From Ignavibacteriota bacterium (GTDB taxonomy: Bacteria; Bacteroidota; Ignavibacteria; UBA10030; BY39), in assembly GCA_003327435.1 (NCBI GenBank), contig QOQV01000001.1:310001-374000 (forward strand): DNA of 64,000 bases, read 5' to 3'. This document shows positions 1 through 7,947 of this stretch, one piece after another. A program made the position numbers and the translations under genes. The notes below the pieces were generated by a model, which saw only the letters and a list, made by a program, of their open reading frames with translations, made no database searches and was not told the DNA's origin. Position 1 is the stretch's first letter. Each line of letters begins with the position of its first letter.

Positions 1-747
1 CAATAAGATTGGAATTACCTGTCCAAGTCGAATAAGTAAAGGTAACTCTAACTGTTTATTGAAAGCACGAGAACTCAAATAAGATTCGATTATTACCATT
101 GCAAAACCAATGGTGAGTGCAGATAGAAAGAAAAATACAGGCAGAAGTGATGAATACCAGAATGCATATAATTTATTAGGAACAATTAAATATAGTGATC
201 CAAGTGAAGACTGGTGAAGTGTAGAAAGTATCACACCAAGAATTACTAATGGAATGGTTATGGATTTAATAATTTTTAAAGGAAAATTCCACTTTAATTT
301 TTCAAAAACAGCTGGGCTGAATTCAAGCGCTAAAACAGTCGTATATAACATCACACACCAGGCAACTTCAAACATCACTGATTTAGGATTCCACATAATT
401 ATTGCATGCCAGATTCTATATGGGCGGCCAAGGTCTATAAGCAAAGCTGCAATAACTAACAAGTAACCAAGAAAAGCTGTTAATACAGCTGGTCTAATAA
501 TTGGCTTAAAACTTTTGATATTAAAAATATAAACGATACCACAAAGAGTGAAACCACCTGCCGCTAACCCGACACCACACAATATATCAAATCCGATCCA
601 TAATCCCCAGGGGAATTCATCCTTTAAATTTGTAGCTGCACCAAGCCCATTCGTAAATCTTACGAAAACTGCATAAGCAGCGATAATTAGAACAATAATA
701 GCAAAACCTTTCCAGAATGTTAATTTACTTAAAAAAGAATTTTTCAT
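1..747 (-). CDS. HybB/NrfD-family integral membrane quinone-interacting subunit (3' end outside window)
   Basis: I translated this by hand from the complement of 745-747 (ATG); the frame stays open to the window edge, giving 249 codons without a stop. The protein is strongly hydrophobic with several membrane segments and carries the HybB-type features GLWIGFD near residue 50, a LIDLGRP motif near 110 and STLHQSSLGSLY near 190. Members of this family pass electrons between an iron-sulfur protein and the quinone pool in the membrane. It starts 2 bases after the stop of the HybA-like gene, so the two are surely co-transcribed and probably form one complex. The catalytic partner, if any, lies beyond the left edge. 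Whether it serves a hydrogenase, a molybdoenzyme or a cytochrome cannot be decided here. Confidence 0.85.
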   Translation of the reverse strand, partial: MKNSFLSKLTFWKGFAIIVLIIAAYAVFVRFTNGLGAATNLKDEFPWGLWIGFDILCGVGLAAGGFTLCGIVYIFNIKSFKPIIRPAVLTAFLGYLLVIAALLIDLGRPYRIWHAIIMWNPKSVMFEVAWCVMLYTTVLALEFSPAVFEKLKWNFPLKIIKSITIPLVILGVILSTLHQSSLGSLYLIVPNKLYAFWYSSLLPVFFFLSALTIGFAMVIIESYLSSRAFNKQLELPLLIRLGQVIPILL

Positions 748-749
748 AA

Positions 750-1514
750 TTAACCTTCCTCTTCTTCATTTTTTTGTTCCTTCAATTTACGCTCATATTC
801 TATAACTTCTTTACGCCGACTGGTAATCCACCAGATACCGTATAAAAGTGTCCCTCCCACTAAAACTACAGATGGAATTTTAGAAAGCGCTTTCCAGGTA
901 TATTCAGGAAGTGGTACTGTTCCTAAATTGGTTTTAAAACCTATCTTTTCAAATGGAACATCGGAAATATATAAAACAGAAGTGCCACCGACTTCTTTTT
1001 CACCATAAATATGATTTACATATTTATCCGGTTCTGCCTTAATGGTTTGATGTGCTATCTGTAACATTTGATAATATTCTCCGAATTGACTTGCACCTGT
1101 TTCGCAAGCTTGAACACAGGCTGGTACCTTTCCATCTCTTACTCTTTCTATGCACATTCTACATTTCTGGACACGTGGGGTTGTGCTATACCATTCATAT
1201 CTTGGAACCTGGAATGGACAAGCCATCATACAATATCTGCAACCGATACATTTATATTCATCATAAAGAACTGCACCCTCTGGCGTTTTTTCAAATGCAC
1301 CAACAGGACATACAGAAACACATGTAGGTTCATTACAATGCATACACAGACGTCTTACATAATGCTCCCCTCTCTCTTCTACCACTGTATATGCAGTGGC
1401 AGATAATTTTGTTTCTTCTATATCAGGCAAATTATTTTGCTCTTTACATGCAATAGCACACTGCTGACAACCAACACATTTAGTGATATCAATTAATAGT
1501 GCTTTCTTTTTCAT
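750..1514 (-). CDS. HybA-like 4Fe-4S electron-transfer protein with C-terminal membrane anchor
   Basis: 254 residues. Four ferredoxin-type cysteine clusters are visible: CVGCQQCAIAC near residue 14, CMHCNEPTCVSVCP near 57, CIGCRYCMMACP near 89 and CRMCIERVRDGKVPAC near 118. This is the four-cluster pattern of the DmsB/HybA/PsrB family. A hydrophobic helix (about 214-232, SVVLVGGTLLYGIWWI) followed by a charged tail resembles the C-terminal anchor of HybA. There is no twin-arginine signal peptide, so a cytoplasmic face is likelier than in classic HybA. It sits between a GcvH-like gene and a HybB-like gene and should wire the latter to a soluble or heme partner. Confidence 0.88.
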   Translation of the reverse strand: MKKKALLIDITKCVGCQQCAIACKEQNNLPDIEETKLSATAYTVVEERGEHYVRRLCMHCNEPTCVSVCPVGAFEKTPEGAVLYDEYKCIGCRYCMMACPFQVPRYEWYSTTPRVQKCRMCIERVRDGKVPACVQACETGASQFGEYYQMLQIAHQTIKAEPDKYVNHIYGEKEVGGTSVLYISDVPFEKIGFKTNLGTVPLPEYTWKALSKIPSVVLVGGTLLYGIWWITSRRKEVIEYERKLKEQKNEEEEG

Positions 1515-1531
1515 AGGATTTATCTCCTCTA

Positions 1532-2233
1532 TTATGCAAAATCAAGAAATTCTTTTTGAAACAAATCCCATTTTTGCTTATCCAATTCTGTTAAAATTCC
1601 TGTTACGGGAATTCCACCATCCTGTAATGTTTGAAGGCCCAAATTATTTCCATTGCCATAATTAATTATAAATTCCTTGAATCGTTTAAATTCATCTTTC
1701 AAAATTTTAATTGCCTCATCAGCTATTTTCATTGATGAAATATCTGAAGATAATTTTGATGGCTGAACGATCACTGTCCAACCTGCATTGTATGGGTCTT
1801 TCAAAAGCTCGGGTTTTGACATCAGTTCATCATTAACAGAAACTACAATTCCATTAATTGGTGAAATCAATTTCAAATTCTTATCCTTAGAATATAGATT
1901 TAGAATTGGTTGTCCTTTCTTTATTTCCATACCAATTGGTGGTAACACAACTTTATCAATTCCGCTTATAATTTTAGAAATGAAAGAATCGACACCAATT
2001 TTTACTTTTCCAGATTGGAGTACATATGCCCAGGTATGCTTTGGATGAAGAAATACACCATTCGGCAAGCTTATTTCATCTTCATTAATTACAGTTCGAT
2101 CTGATGATTTAGCTTGTTGATCTTCTACTGTATCTCTCGCTATCTGAACAAGTGCTGTACCTTTTTTTCTATAGACTAGATAGTCGATCGTGATAAAGAG
2201 AATCACGCTTAATATTACTAATAATGCAGTCAT
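1532..2233 (-). CDS. membrane-anchored GcvH-like (lipoyl-fold) protein, apparently without the lipoylation lysine
   Basis: 233 residues. Residues 1-20 form a single N-terminal membrane helix (LLVILSVILFITIDYLVY). Residues about 55-155 align with the glycine cleavage H protein: HPKHTWAYV matches the HEW start, then VKIGVDSF, an SPINGIVVSVN turn and DPYNAGWTV near the end. In the H protein the lipoyl lysine lies 8 residues before the SP of SPxxG; here that place is aspartate in YSKDKNLKLISP, although lysines flank it. The C-terminal 70 residues are not recognised. First gene behind a sigma-54-like promoter and upstream of HybA/HybB-like genes, so it likely belongs to that redox complex rather than to glycine metabolism; no gcvT or gcvP is nearby. 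Confidence 0.75.
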   Translation of the reverse strand: MTALLVILSVILFITIDYLVYRKKGTALVQIARDTVEDQQAKSSDRTVINEDEISLPNGVFLHPKHTWAYVLQSGKVKIGVDSFISKIISGIDKVVLPPIGMEIKKGQPILNLYSKDKNLKLISPINGIVVSVNDELMSKPELLKDPYNAGWTVIVQPSKLSSDISSMKIADEAIKILKDEFKRFKEFIINYGNGNNLGLQTLQDGGIPVTGILTELDKQKWDLFQKEFLDFA

Positions 2234-2276
2234 CTTTGTTACTCCTTTTATTTTTTATTCTTTTACTTATTTAATC

Positions 2277-2291
2277 GCATATATTATGCCA
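2277..2291 (-). promoter_or_regulatory. candidate sigma-54 (RpoN) -24/-12 promoter
   Basis: Read on the minus strand the 15-mer is TGGCATAATATATGC. It fits the consensus TGGCAC-N5-TTGC with GG and GC at the required spacing (10 bases between the two dinucleotides). It ends 43 bases before the start codon of the GcvH-like gene, leaving a normal leader. Two NtrC-type activators are encoded in the same window. Confidence 0.6.
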
Positions 2292-2380
2292 GATGAGCTA
2301 ATTTTGAAGCCAAAAATGGTGCTTATAACCACTTTAAAATAAAGGAGTTATAGGGATGGTAAATCACAAAAAATGTTTGT

Positions 2381-2414
2381 TTAATATTTCAATATATAAT
2401 TGTTGAAATATTAA
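2381..2414. promoter_or_regulatory. perfect 12-bp inverted repeat, possible upstream activator site
   Basis: Arms 2381-2392 (TTAATATTTCAA) and 2403-2414 (TTGAAATATTAA) are exact complements around a 10-base spacer. The centre is about 105 bases upstream of the -24 element at 2291, a usual distance for a dimeric NtrC-family enhancer site. No T-tract follows, so it is less likely to be a terminator. Function is inferred. Confidence 0.45.
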
Positions 2415-2485
2415 GCATTATATTCTAACATAATGTCGAAAATTTTATATTTTATTGAAATATCTATAAATGTAATTGTTGCATT

Positions 2486-2506
2486 ATTCAACAGCAACTG
2501 TTGAAT
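2486..2506. repeat. 9-bp perfect inverted repeat in the 2234-2569 intergenic region
   Basis: Arms 2486-2494 (ATTCAACAG) and 2498-2506 (CTGTTGAAT) enclose a 3-base spacer. It lies just beyond the terminator of the tetraheme cytochrome gene and about 200 bases upstream of the -24 element at 2291. It shares the TTGAA core with the repeat at 2381-2414, so it may be a second site for the same regulator. The rest of the 336-base gap 2234-2569 shows nothing else I can name. Confidence 0.35.
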
Positions 2507-2514
2507 ATAACAAC

Positions 2515-2541
2515 AAAAAAGCCAGAGCTAAAAGCTCTGGC
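2515..2541 (-). terminator. rho-independent terminator of the tetraheme cytochrome gene
   Basis: An 8-bp perfect stem (GCCAGAGC/GCTCTGGC, 2521-2528 and 2534-2541) with a 5-base loop is followed on the minus strand by a run of six T (2515-2520). It lies about 30 bases past the stop of the cytochrome gene at 2570, on the correct strand. Confidence 0.88.
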
Positions 2542-2569
2542 TTACTACAAAAGTGAAAAATCAGATATA

Positions 2570-3109
2570 TTATCTTACAGCTTTATGAACGATTTGAGCC
2601 CATGCTTCTTTAAACTTAAATTCTTTATAAGTTGGACTTTTTTCATTGTGGCATGTTTTACAATGTGCTTCAATAGCTTTCTCATCAGCGTAGGCAGTTA
2701 GACCATTTTCAATTGCTTTCTTCTTGTCTTTCATAATCGCCATTGATTTATATGCTGAACCAGCACCATGACATGTTTCACAGCCAACACCGTCTTCCTT
2801 TTTGAAATTTTTATCAAGCAGTTTCGCATCTGCTTTTGCTGCAGTAACATGGCATTCAAGGCATTCGGGACTTTCATGAGCTGGTTTCTTTAGCCCTTTC
2901 TCTTTAGCGATATTTTTTGCTGCATCTGTTAAAAGAGTTTGATATGCTTGGGCATGCTTACTCTTTTCCCATTTTTCCATAATTGCACCTTTTTTCTCCC
3001 CTTTATGACAAGGTGCACAGGTTTTTACACCCACGTATTTGTTTTGAGCAAATATTAAACCACTTAATAAAAATGTGAGAACAAGTATACCACTGATGAC
3101 TTTTTTCAT
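2570..3109 (-). CDS. periplasmic tetraheme cytochrome c (cytochrome c554-like)
   Basis: 179 residues. An N-terminal signal peptide (about residues 1-21, ending near IFAQ) exports it. Four CXXCH heme sites are visible: CAPCH near 31, CLECH near 84, CETCH near 110 and CKTCH near 150. The segment EKWEKSKHAQAY between the first two is characteristic of the cytochrome c554/multiheme c family. It is a monocistronic unit with its own terminator, beside a HybA/HybB-like membrane module, and is a natural periplasmic electron carrier for the respiratory proteins of this window. The exact partner is unknown. Confidence 0.9.
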   Translation of the reverse strand: MKKVISGILVLTFLLSGLIFAQNKYVGVKTCAPCHKGEKKGAIMEKWEKSKHAQAYQTLLTDAAKNIAKEKGLKKPAHESPECLECHVTAAKADAKLLDKNFKKEDGVGCETCHGAGSAYKSMAIMKDKKKAIENGLTAYADEKAIEAHCKTCHNEKSPTYKEFKFKEAWAQIVHKAVR

Positions 3110-3223
3110 AACTAACTCCTATTTAATTGGTTAAATTATTTAGATAACAAATTTCACATTAAATATATAAATATATAAATTAAAAATCAAGTTTATAAAT
3201 AGACCATAATTTGCAATTTTTAA

Positions 3224-4117
3224 TCATTTTCTTGCCAGATATACCCCAAAAACGGTAATTATTGCACCTACTATCTGGATAAAAAGTATTTTTTCATTCA
3301 AAGCAATGTGGGAAATAATGATAGCCAGAATTGGTACAAGATTCTGATAGTTTGATGTCCTTCCAGCTCCGATATTTTTTATACCATAAGACCATAATAA
3401 ATTCGATATTGCAATGGCAAAAACCCCAGATATGATTGCAGCCAAATAGTAACCAAAACTTATACTCGTAAATTTTAAATTCATTGCATATGGTAATGAT
3501 AAACCTGACAAACCTATTGCTCCAACAATAGTCGTAATTAAAGTCAACTGTACTGGGGGGTATTTTGTTAATACTGGCTTCTGTAAATTTGTTTGTAACG
3601 ACCAGAACAGAGCAGCAAACAAACAGATTATATCCCCAACTAACGCTTTACTCCCAAATTCAATCTGTTTTCCACTTCCTGTTATGATAAAGATAATCCC
3701 AATAAGTGAAATAAAAAGACCAGTATAAGTAATTAATTCTATCTTGTATTTATAAATCTTAGATTGTATAAATGCAGTCCATAATGGTGAGGTGGAGAGA
3801 ATAACTGCAGCATTTCCGGCTGTGGTCATATTAACTCCCGTAATAAATGCTACTTGATATAATACATTAGCTAATAATCCAATCCCAATAAACTTGAACC
3901 AATCGTTCTTAGGTATTTTGATCCATTTTTCTCTAACAACAAATATTATTGCTAAAACTATTGATGCAGTAATAAACCTAACAGCATTGAATATGAATAT
4001 ATTTAGACCAGATATTCCATATTTTATGATAGGATAATTAGCTGCCCAAACAAAAGTAATGAATAGAAGAAAATAGTCAATTTTTTCTCTTTTAAATTCG
4101 GGGGTAAACTTTTTCAT
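3224..4117 (-). CDS. EamA/DMT-family transporter
   Basis: 297 residues, almost entirely hydrophobic, with about ten membrane segments arranged as two five-helix repeats. The first repeat opens with FVWAANYPIIKYG and the second with LFAALFWSLQTNLQK, both typical of EamA domains. Such proteins export metabolites, often amino acids or their derivatives; the substrate cannot be read from the sequence. It starts 2 bases after the stop of the MEMO-family gene and is probably co-transcribed with it. Confidence 0.9.
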   Translation of the reverse strand: MKKFTPEFKREKIDYFLLFITFVWAANYPIIKYGISGLNIFIFNAVRFITASIVLAIIFVVREKWIKIPKNDWFKFIGIGLLANVLYQVAFITGVNMTTAGNAAVILSTSPLWTAFIQSKIYKYKIELITYTGLFISLIGIIFIITGSGKQIEFGSKALVGDIICLFAALFWSLQTNLQKPVLTKYPPVQLTLITTIVGAIGLSGLSLPYAMNLKFTSISFGYYLAAIISGVFAIAISNLLWSYGIKNIGAGRTSNYQNLVPILAIIISHIALNEKILFIQIVGAIITVFGVYLARK

Positions 4118-4118
4118 T

Positions 4119-5132
4119 TCAATTGTAGAATACCAATGTAAAAAAACCTACCCAATGTTTCAGTGAAAATGGTGCTGTTGTGCCAATACCAATTTTTTTT
4201 AAAGGTAGAACTCCATTACTATATGTATCAGAATAACTTACTAATTTCCCAATTACAACCTTATTATTAATTTTATTCGTTAAGTTTTTTAATGTTAACA
4301 TCCCAAATGGGATCGAATATTTACCACACCACACCATATTTTTCATCTCAGCCATAAAATTTTGAATCTTCTCTTCCTCTAAAGGACCTTCGAGATAATC
4401 TCTAATTATCCTCAGATCCTCGCCAATAGCTTTCGTATGTGAACCCTCGTCTTCTCCAAAAGGTGTATTATTGAAATCATTTCCATAATGATTTGCATCA
4501 GACGAGATCAGAATTAAAATATTTTTTCCAAATTCCAGATTTTTATATTTGATGTAATCGAACAAAATTTCGCTAAGTTCTTTTGTAATCTCTTTCATTC
4601 TATGAAAATCCATTTCTGTTACCATAATTGGTGTAATTTTAAAATTACGATTAAAGTAATTAAGAAACGGAATTTGGCTCTCAATTGAATGTTCAAGCAT
4701 ATGTGCTTTATTTGAAATGATGAAGAACGATGTATCAAGTTTTGATTTTATTAAATCTCTGAGTGGAGATATTTGGACATCAGAGGTTAGCCCTTTCCAG
4801 TTATCATAATCATCCAAAATTATCTTACCAAGAGGATTGTTAATTTCTTTTCTAACGGTTGAATGCGTAACGCCAAATATGATTACTTCATCAACATAAA
4901 TATTTTTCATAACTGGAAAATATACAGAAGCTGTGTAAAGATAATCATCATGTGGAGATATTGCAGCGATAAATCCTGGCTCAATATTCATTGAATCGAC
5001 AGATTGAAGGTATTCAATTATTTTTCTCATTGAATTCAAATTCCAACAATAGCCAACATCATCACGTATGGGACGAACATTCTGGGAATTTACTTCAAAT
5101 ATCACAAATATGATAATGAATAATTTTTTCAT
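4119..5132 (-). CDS. secreted MEMO-family (AmmeMemoRadiSam system B-like) protein
   Basis: 337 residues. A short hydrophobic N-terminus (residues 1-16, LFIIIFVIFEVNSQ) looks like a signal peptide, which is unusual because most MEMO proteins are cytoplasmic. Family landmarks are present: SPHDDYLYTASVY (usual form PHAGYxYSG), EHSIESQIPFL and SSDANHYG, which supply the histidines of the metal-like pocket related to extradiol dioxygenases. The second position DDY instead of AGY departs from the usual motif. The molecular function of the family is unsettled, and the usual AMMECR1 and radical SAM neighbours are absent here. Confidence 0.8.
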   Translation of the reverse strand: MKKLFIIIFVIFEVNSQNVRPIRDDVGYCWNLNSMRKIIEYLQSVDSMNIEPGFIAAISPHDDYLYTASVYFPVMKNIYVDEVIIFGVTHSTVRKEINNPLGKIILDDYDNWKGLTSDVQISPLRDLIKSKLDTSFFIISNKAHMLEHSIESQIPFLNYFNRNFKITPIMVTEMDFHRMKEITKELSEILFDYIKYKNLEFGKNILILISSDANHYGNDFNNTPFGEDEGSHTKAIGEDLRIIRDYLEGPLEEEKIQNFMAEMKNMVWCGKYSIPFGMLTLKNLTNKINNKVVIGKLVSYSDTYSNGVLPLKKIGIGTTAPFSLKHWVGFFTLVFYN

Positions 5133-5155
5133 TTATAAAACTCTAGACTTAATTG

Positions 5156-6739
5156 CTACTCTGCACCTGGTAACTTAATCCCCCATTGAGCTTTTAAAAC
5201 CTGTTTAACAGAATCAAGAACAGTTCCATCCACCCACTTCACAGCTGCAACGATTTTATCGCCGAGTAGTGGTTTTTGTGGTTTGCCACATATCCTTATA
5301 ACTTCGCGATGCAATTCTTCAATACTCTTTAGTGGTAAATCAGAATTCTTAACAGCATCTATCAAATCTTCTCGAATTGGATTAATTGCAATACCACGTT
5401 CTGTGATCACGACATCTATTAATTCACCTGGTCCGACAAGTGTTGTTACTTCATCTACAATTACAGGTATTCGATCTCTGAAGGAGGGTAATGCCAGAAT
5501 TACACATTTTGAGAACAAACAATTTTGCCAGCCACCAATTCCATGTAACAATCTTCCGTCAGAATGAGTTACCACGTTTGCGTTGAAACTAAGATCTACT
5601 TCCGTTGCACCCAGCACAACAACATCTACCATCGATGCAAAGTTACCTTTTCCATGATAATTATATGATGTAAACGGAGAGGTGTGAACATGATTTGGAT
5701 TATCCCTCATCGATTTAACGCCCTCAAGATCAAATGTTTGTCCATCCAATATATAATCAGTTAGTCCTTCTTTTAACATTTCAACCAAAAATTTTGTACT
5801 GCCACCTCGAACAAAGCGAGCTTTTATGTTTTCTTTTCTCATTAATTTTGCCAACTCAACTGCAAAGGCGAGAGCAGTTCCTCCGGCACCAGCTTGAAAA
5901 GAAAAACCATTTCGCATTATTCCTGCTGTTTTGATAAACTTAGCTACCAATTCAGCAATATACAATCTATCAGGGCTCCGTGTAATTTCAGTTGTACCAG
6001 AAACAATCTTTGATGGGTCACCAATTTTATCCATTACCACAACATAATCAACATAATTTCCCTGAATTTGCCAGGGGACACATGGGAATGGTACAAGATT
6101 ATCGGTAACTACAATTACTTTATCAGCATATTGGGAATCTGCTAAAGCAAATCCTAAGCCCCCACATGCGGAAGGTCCATTGACTCCATTCGCATTTCCA
6201 AAGGGGTCTGCTGTGGGAGCAGCGATTACTGCAATATCAATGTGTACTTCACCATCCTGAATAGCTTGATACCTTCCACCATGTGAGCGCAAAACTCCAA
6301 GTCCACGCATTCTTCCCTGTGAACAATACTCACCTAAAGAACCATTCAAACTACCTTCGATGTGATGAATTACTCCTGAGTCCAGGTGTCTTATGTTTGG
6401 GGCATGGCATTCAAACGCTGCGCTTGGAAACCATCTCAAATTTTTAATTCCAAGTTCAGCAGCTATGTCAAATATCCTGTTAGCAATAAAATCTCCATTT
6501 CTGAAATGGTGATGAGTTGAAATTGTAATTCCATCCCTTATGCCAGCTTTTATCAGGGCGGTTTTAAGATCCGGAACTATCTTGTTTCCATCTTCAGGGT
6601 AATCCATACAACTAGAAATTTTGGGTGCTGCTTTTTTCCCTTTTGGTTTGTAAGCACCAACACCACGAAAAGGTTCAGATTTTAATCCATTAATTTCTAC
6701 AGGCACATATCTGCCAGCAGCATTTTTGACTAATTTCAT
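5156..6739 (-). CDS. citF: citrate lyase alpha subunit (citrate CoA-transferase)
   Basis: 527 residues, the usual length for CitF. The alpha subunit swaps the acetyl group on the acyl-carrier thioester for citrate. Recognisable segments are NAAGRYVPVEING at the start, STHHHFRNGD near 75, FQAGAGGTALA near 280, and FTSYNYHGKGNFASMVDVV near 358, followed by GIGGWQNCLFSK. It starts 2 bases after the stop of the CitD-CitE gene, so the three subunit functions are encoded together. The ligase (CitC) and the two cofactor-attachment genes (CitG, CitX) are not in the window. Confidence 0.93.
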   Translation of the reverse strand: MKLVKNAAGRYVPVEINGLKSEPFRGVGAYKPKGKKAAPKISSCMDYPEDGNKIVPDLKTALIKAGIRDGITISTHHHFRNGDFIANRIFDIAAELGIKNLRWFPSAAFECHAPNIRHLDSGVIHHIEGSLNGSLGEYCSQGRMRGLGVLRSHGGRYQAIQDGEVHIDIAVIAAPTADPFGNANGVNGPSACGGLGFALADSQYADKVIVVTDNLVPFPCVPWQIQGNYVDYVVVMDKIGDPSKIVSGTTEITRSPDRLYIAELVAKFIKTAGIMRNGFSFQAGAGGTALAFAVELAKLMRKENIKARFVRGGSTKFLVEMLKEGLTDYILDGQTFDLEGVKSMRDNPNHVHTSPFTSYNYHGKGNFASMVDVVVLGATEVDLSFNANVVTHSDGRLLHGIGGWQNCLFSKCVILALPSFRDRIPVIVDEVTTLVGPGELIDVVITERGIAINPIREDLIDAVKNSDLPLKSIEELHREVIRICGKPQKPLLGDKIVAAVKWVDGTVLDSVKQVLKAQWGIKLPGAE

Positions 6740-6740
6740 A

Positions 6741-7946
6741 TTAGTTCTCCATCCAATTTTCTTGTAACCTGCCTATAGACAAAGCATGTTCAATTGTTTT
6801 CATAGCACGCTTAACAACAGGTGGATCGATCATTTTATTTCCAACTGCAACCACGGAAAGACCTTTTGTTTCTGCTTCTTTATAAGCTTTGACAATCTTG
6901 ATTGCCTTTTGTATCTCAGCATCATCTGGTGCAAATGCCTCATGAATGACAGAAATCTGCCTTGGATGAATACAACCTTTACCTTCAAAGCCTAACGATT
7001 TTGCTTCAATAACACTATTGCGTAAACCTTCCATATCAGTCACATCCGAAAACACTGTATCGATAGCCTGAATTCCTGCAGCTTTTGCAGCATTAACAAT
7101 CATCGATCGCGCAAAGAAACTCTCTTTGCCTTCAATTGTCCGTTGCGTACCAATATCAGCAGTGTAATCTTCCAGTCCAATTGTTAAAGCAACGACATTT
7201 TCTGCTGAGCTTGCAATTTCGTATGCATTGATTACACCAAGAGCACTTTCAATTATTGGCATCAAATAAACTGTTTTTTTCTTTCCCTTAAGAATTTTAA
7301 TGATTCGTTCATTTACCAGCAACACATCTTCGGCTTTCTCACATTTTGGTATTAGAATTACATGTACATTATGTGGAATAACATAGTCCAGGTCTTCCAA
7401 TCCAGCAGGTATCTGATTAATTCTGACCATTCTTTCGCATCCATAAAAATCGACCTGCCTTAATGCATTTCTAACCAATATTCTTGCTGCGTCTTTTTCA
7501 GTTGGATTGACGCTATCCTCTAAATCAAGAATTATACCATCTGGTTTGTGAATTCCTGCATTTAGCATATACTTTGGTTCATTACCAGGTAAATATAAAC
7601 GAGATCTCCTAAATCTATCGCGTTTTGTTGGATACTTTGCGCATTCGAGCATTTCGGGAAGGAATTCTTTCCGTGTAGTTTTGCCAAGCCTCTTAACTGC
7701 AGTTTCTAATCTTGCCATTATAACGAATTGAAGAGCCCCACTATCTTCAACTTTAATAATTGCATTTTCAATTCCAAAATATTCGCATCCTTTTTTTATA
7801 ATATTTTTTATAGATTTACCATAAAGCACATCAACTCTACTTACAAGCTCGATTTTAATTCCACCAGATTTTCTAAGTTCAATGCATATATAACAATCGG
7901 ACCGTACATCACTACCTTTACGGCCTGCTTCTGCAATAGTATTCAT
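6741..7946 (-). CDS. citE: fused citrate lyase gamma (acyl carrier) and beta subunits, CitD-CitE
   Basis: 401 residues from an ATG at 7946, chosen because it lies 1 base past the upstream stop and 8 bases after a GGAGAGAGG-type ribosome site; an open frame reaches upstream to 8087 inside the previous gene but lacks homology. Residues 1-80 match CitD: AEAGRKGSDVRSDC near the N-terminus holds the expected prosthetic-group serine (Ser16, in RSD), then VEDSGALQFVIMARLE. Residues 110-395 are CitE: RRSRLYLPGNEPKYM, DGIILDLEDSV, IPKCEKAEDV, IGLEDYTADIG and GKGCIHPRQI. CitE cleaves citryl-carrier to oxaloacetate and acetyl-carrier. CitD is normally a separate small protein, so the fusion would place carrier and lyase in one chain. 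Confidence 0.88.
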   Translation of the reverse strand: MNTIAEAGRKGSDVRSDCYICIELRKSGGIKIELVSRVDVLYGKSIKNIIKKGCEYFGIENAIIKVEDSGALQFVIMARLETAVKRLGKTTRKEFLPEMLECAKYPTKRDRFRRSRLYLPGNEPKYMLNAGIHKPDGIILDLEDSVNPTEKDAARILVRNALRQVDFYGCERMVRINQIPAGLEDLDYVIPHNVHVILIPKCEKAEDVLLVNERIIKILKGKKKTVYLMPIIESALGVINAYEIASSAENVVALTIGLEDYTADIGTQRTIEGKESFFARSMIVNAAKAAGIQAIDTVFSDVTDMEGLRNSVIEAKSLGFEGKGCIHPRQISVIHEAFAPDDAEIQKAIKIVKAYKEAETKGLSVVAVGNKMIDPPVVKRAMKTIEHALSIGRLQENWMEN

Positions 7947-7947
7947 A

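Noticed and set aside
254-466. 70-residue plus-strand frame near the left edge
   Set aside because: It is antisense to the HybB-like gene, whose membrane-protein features are clear.
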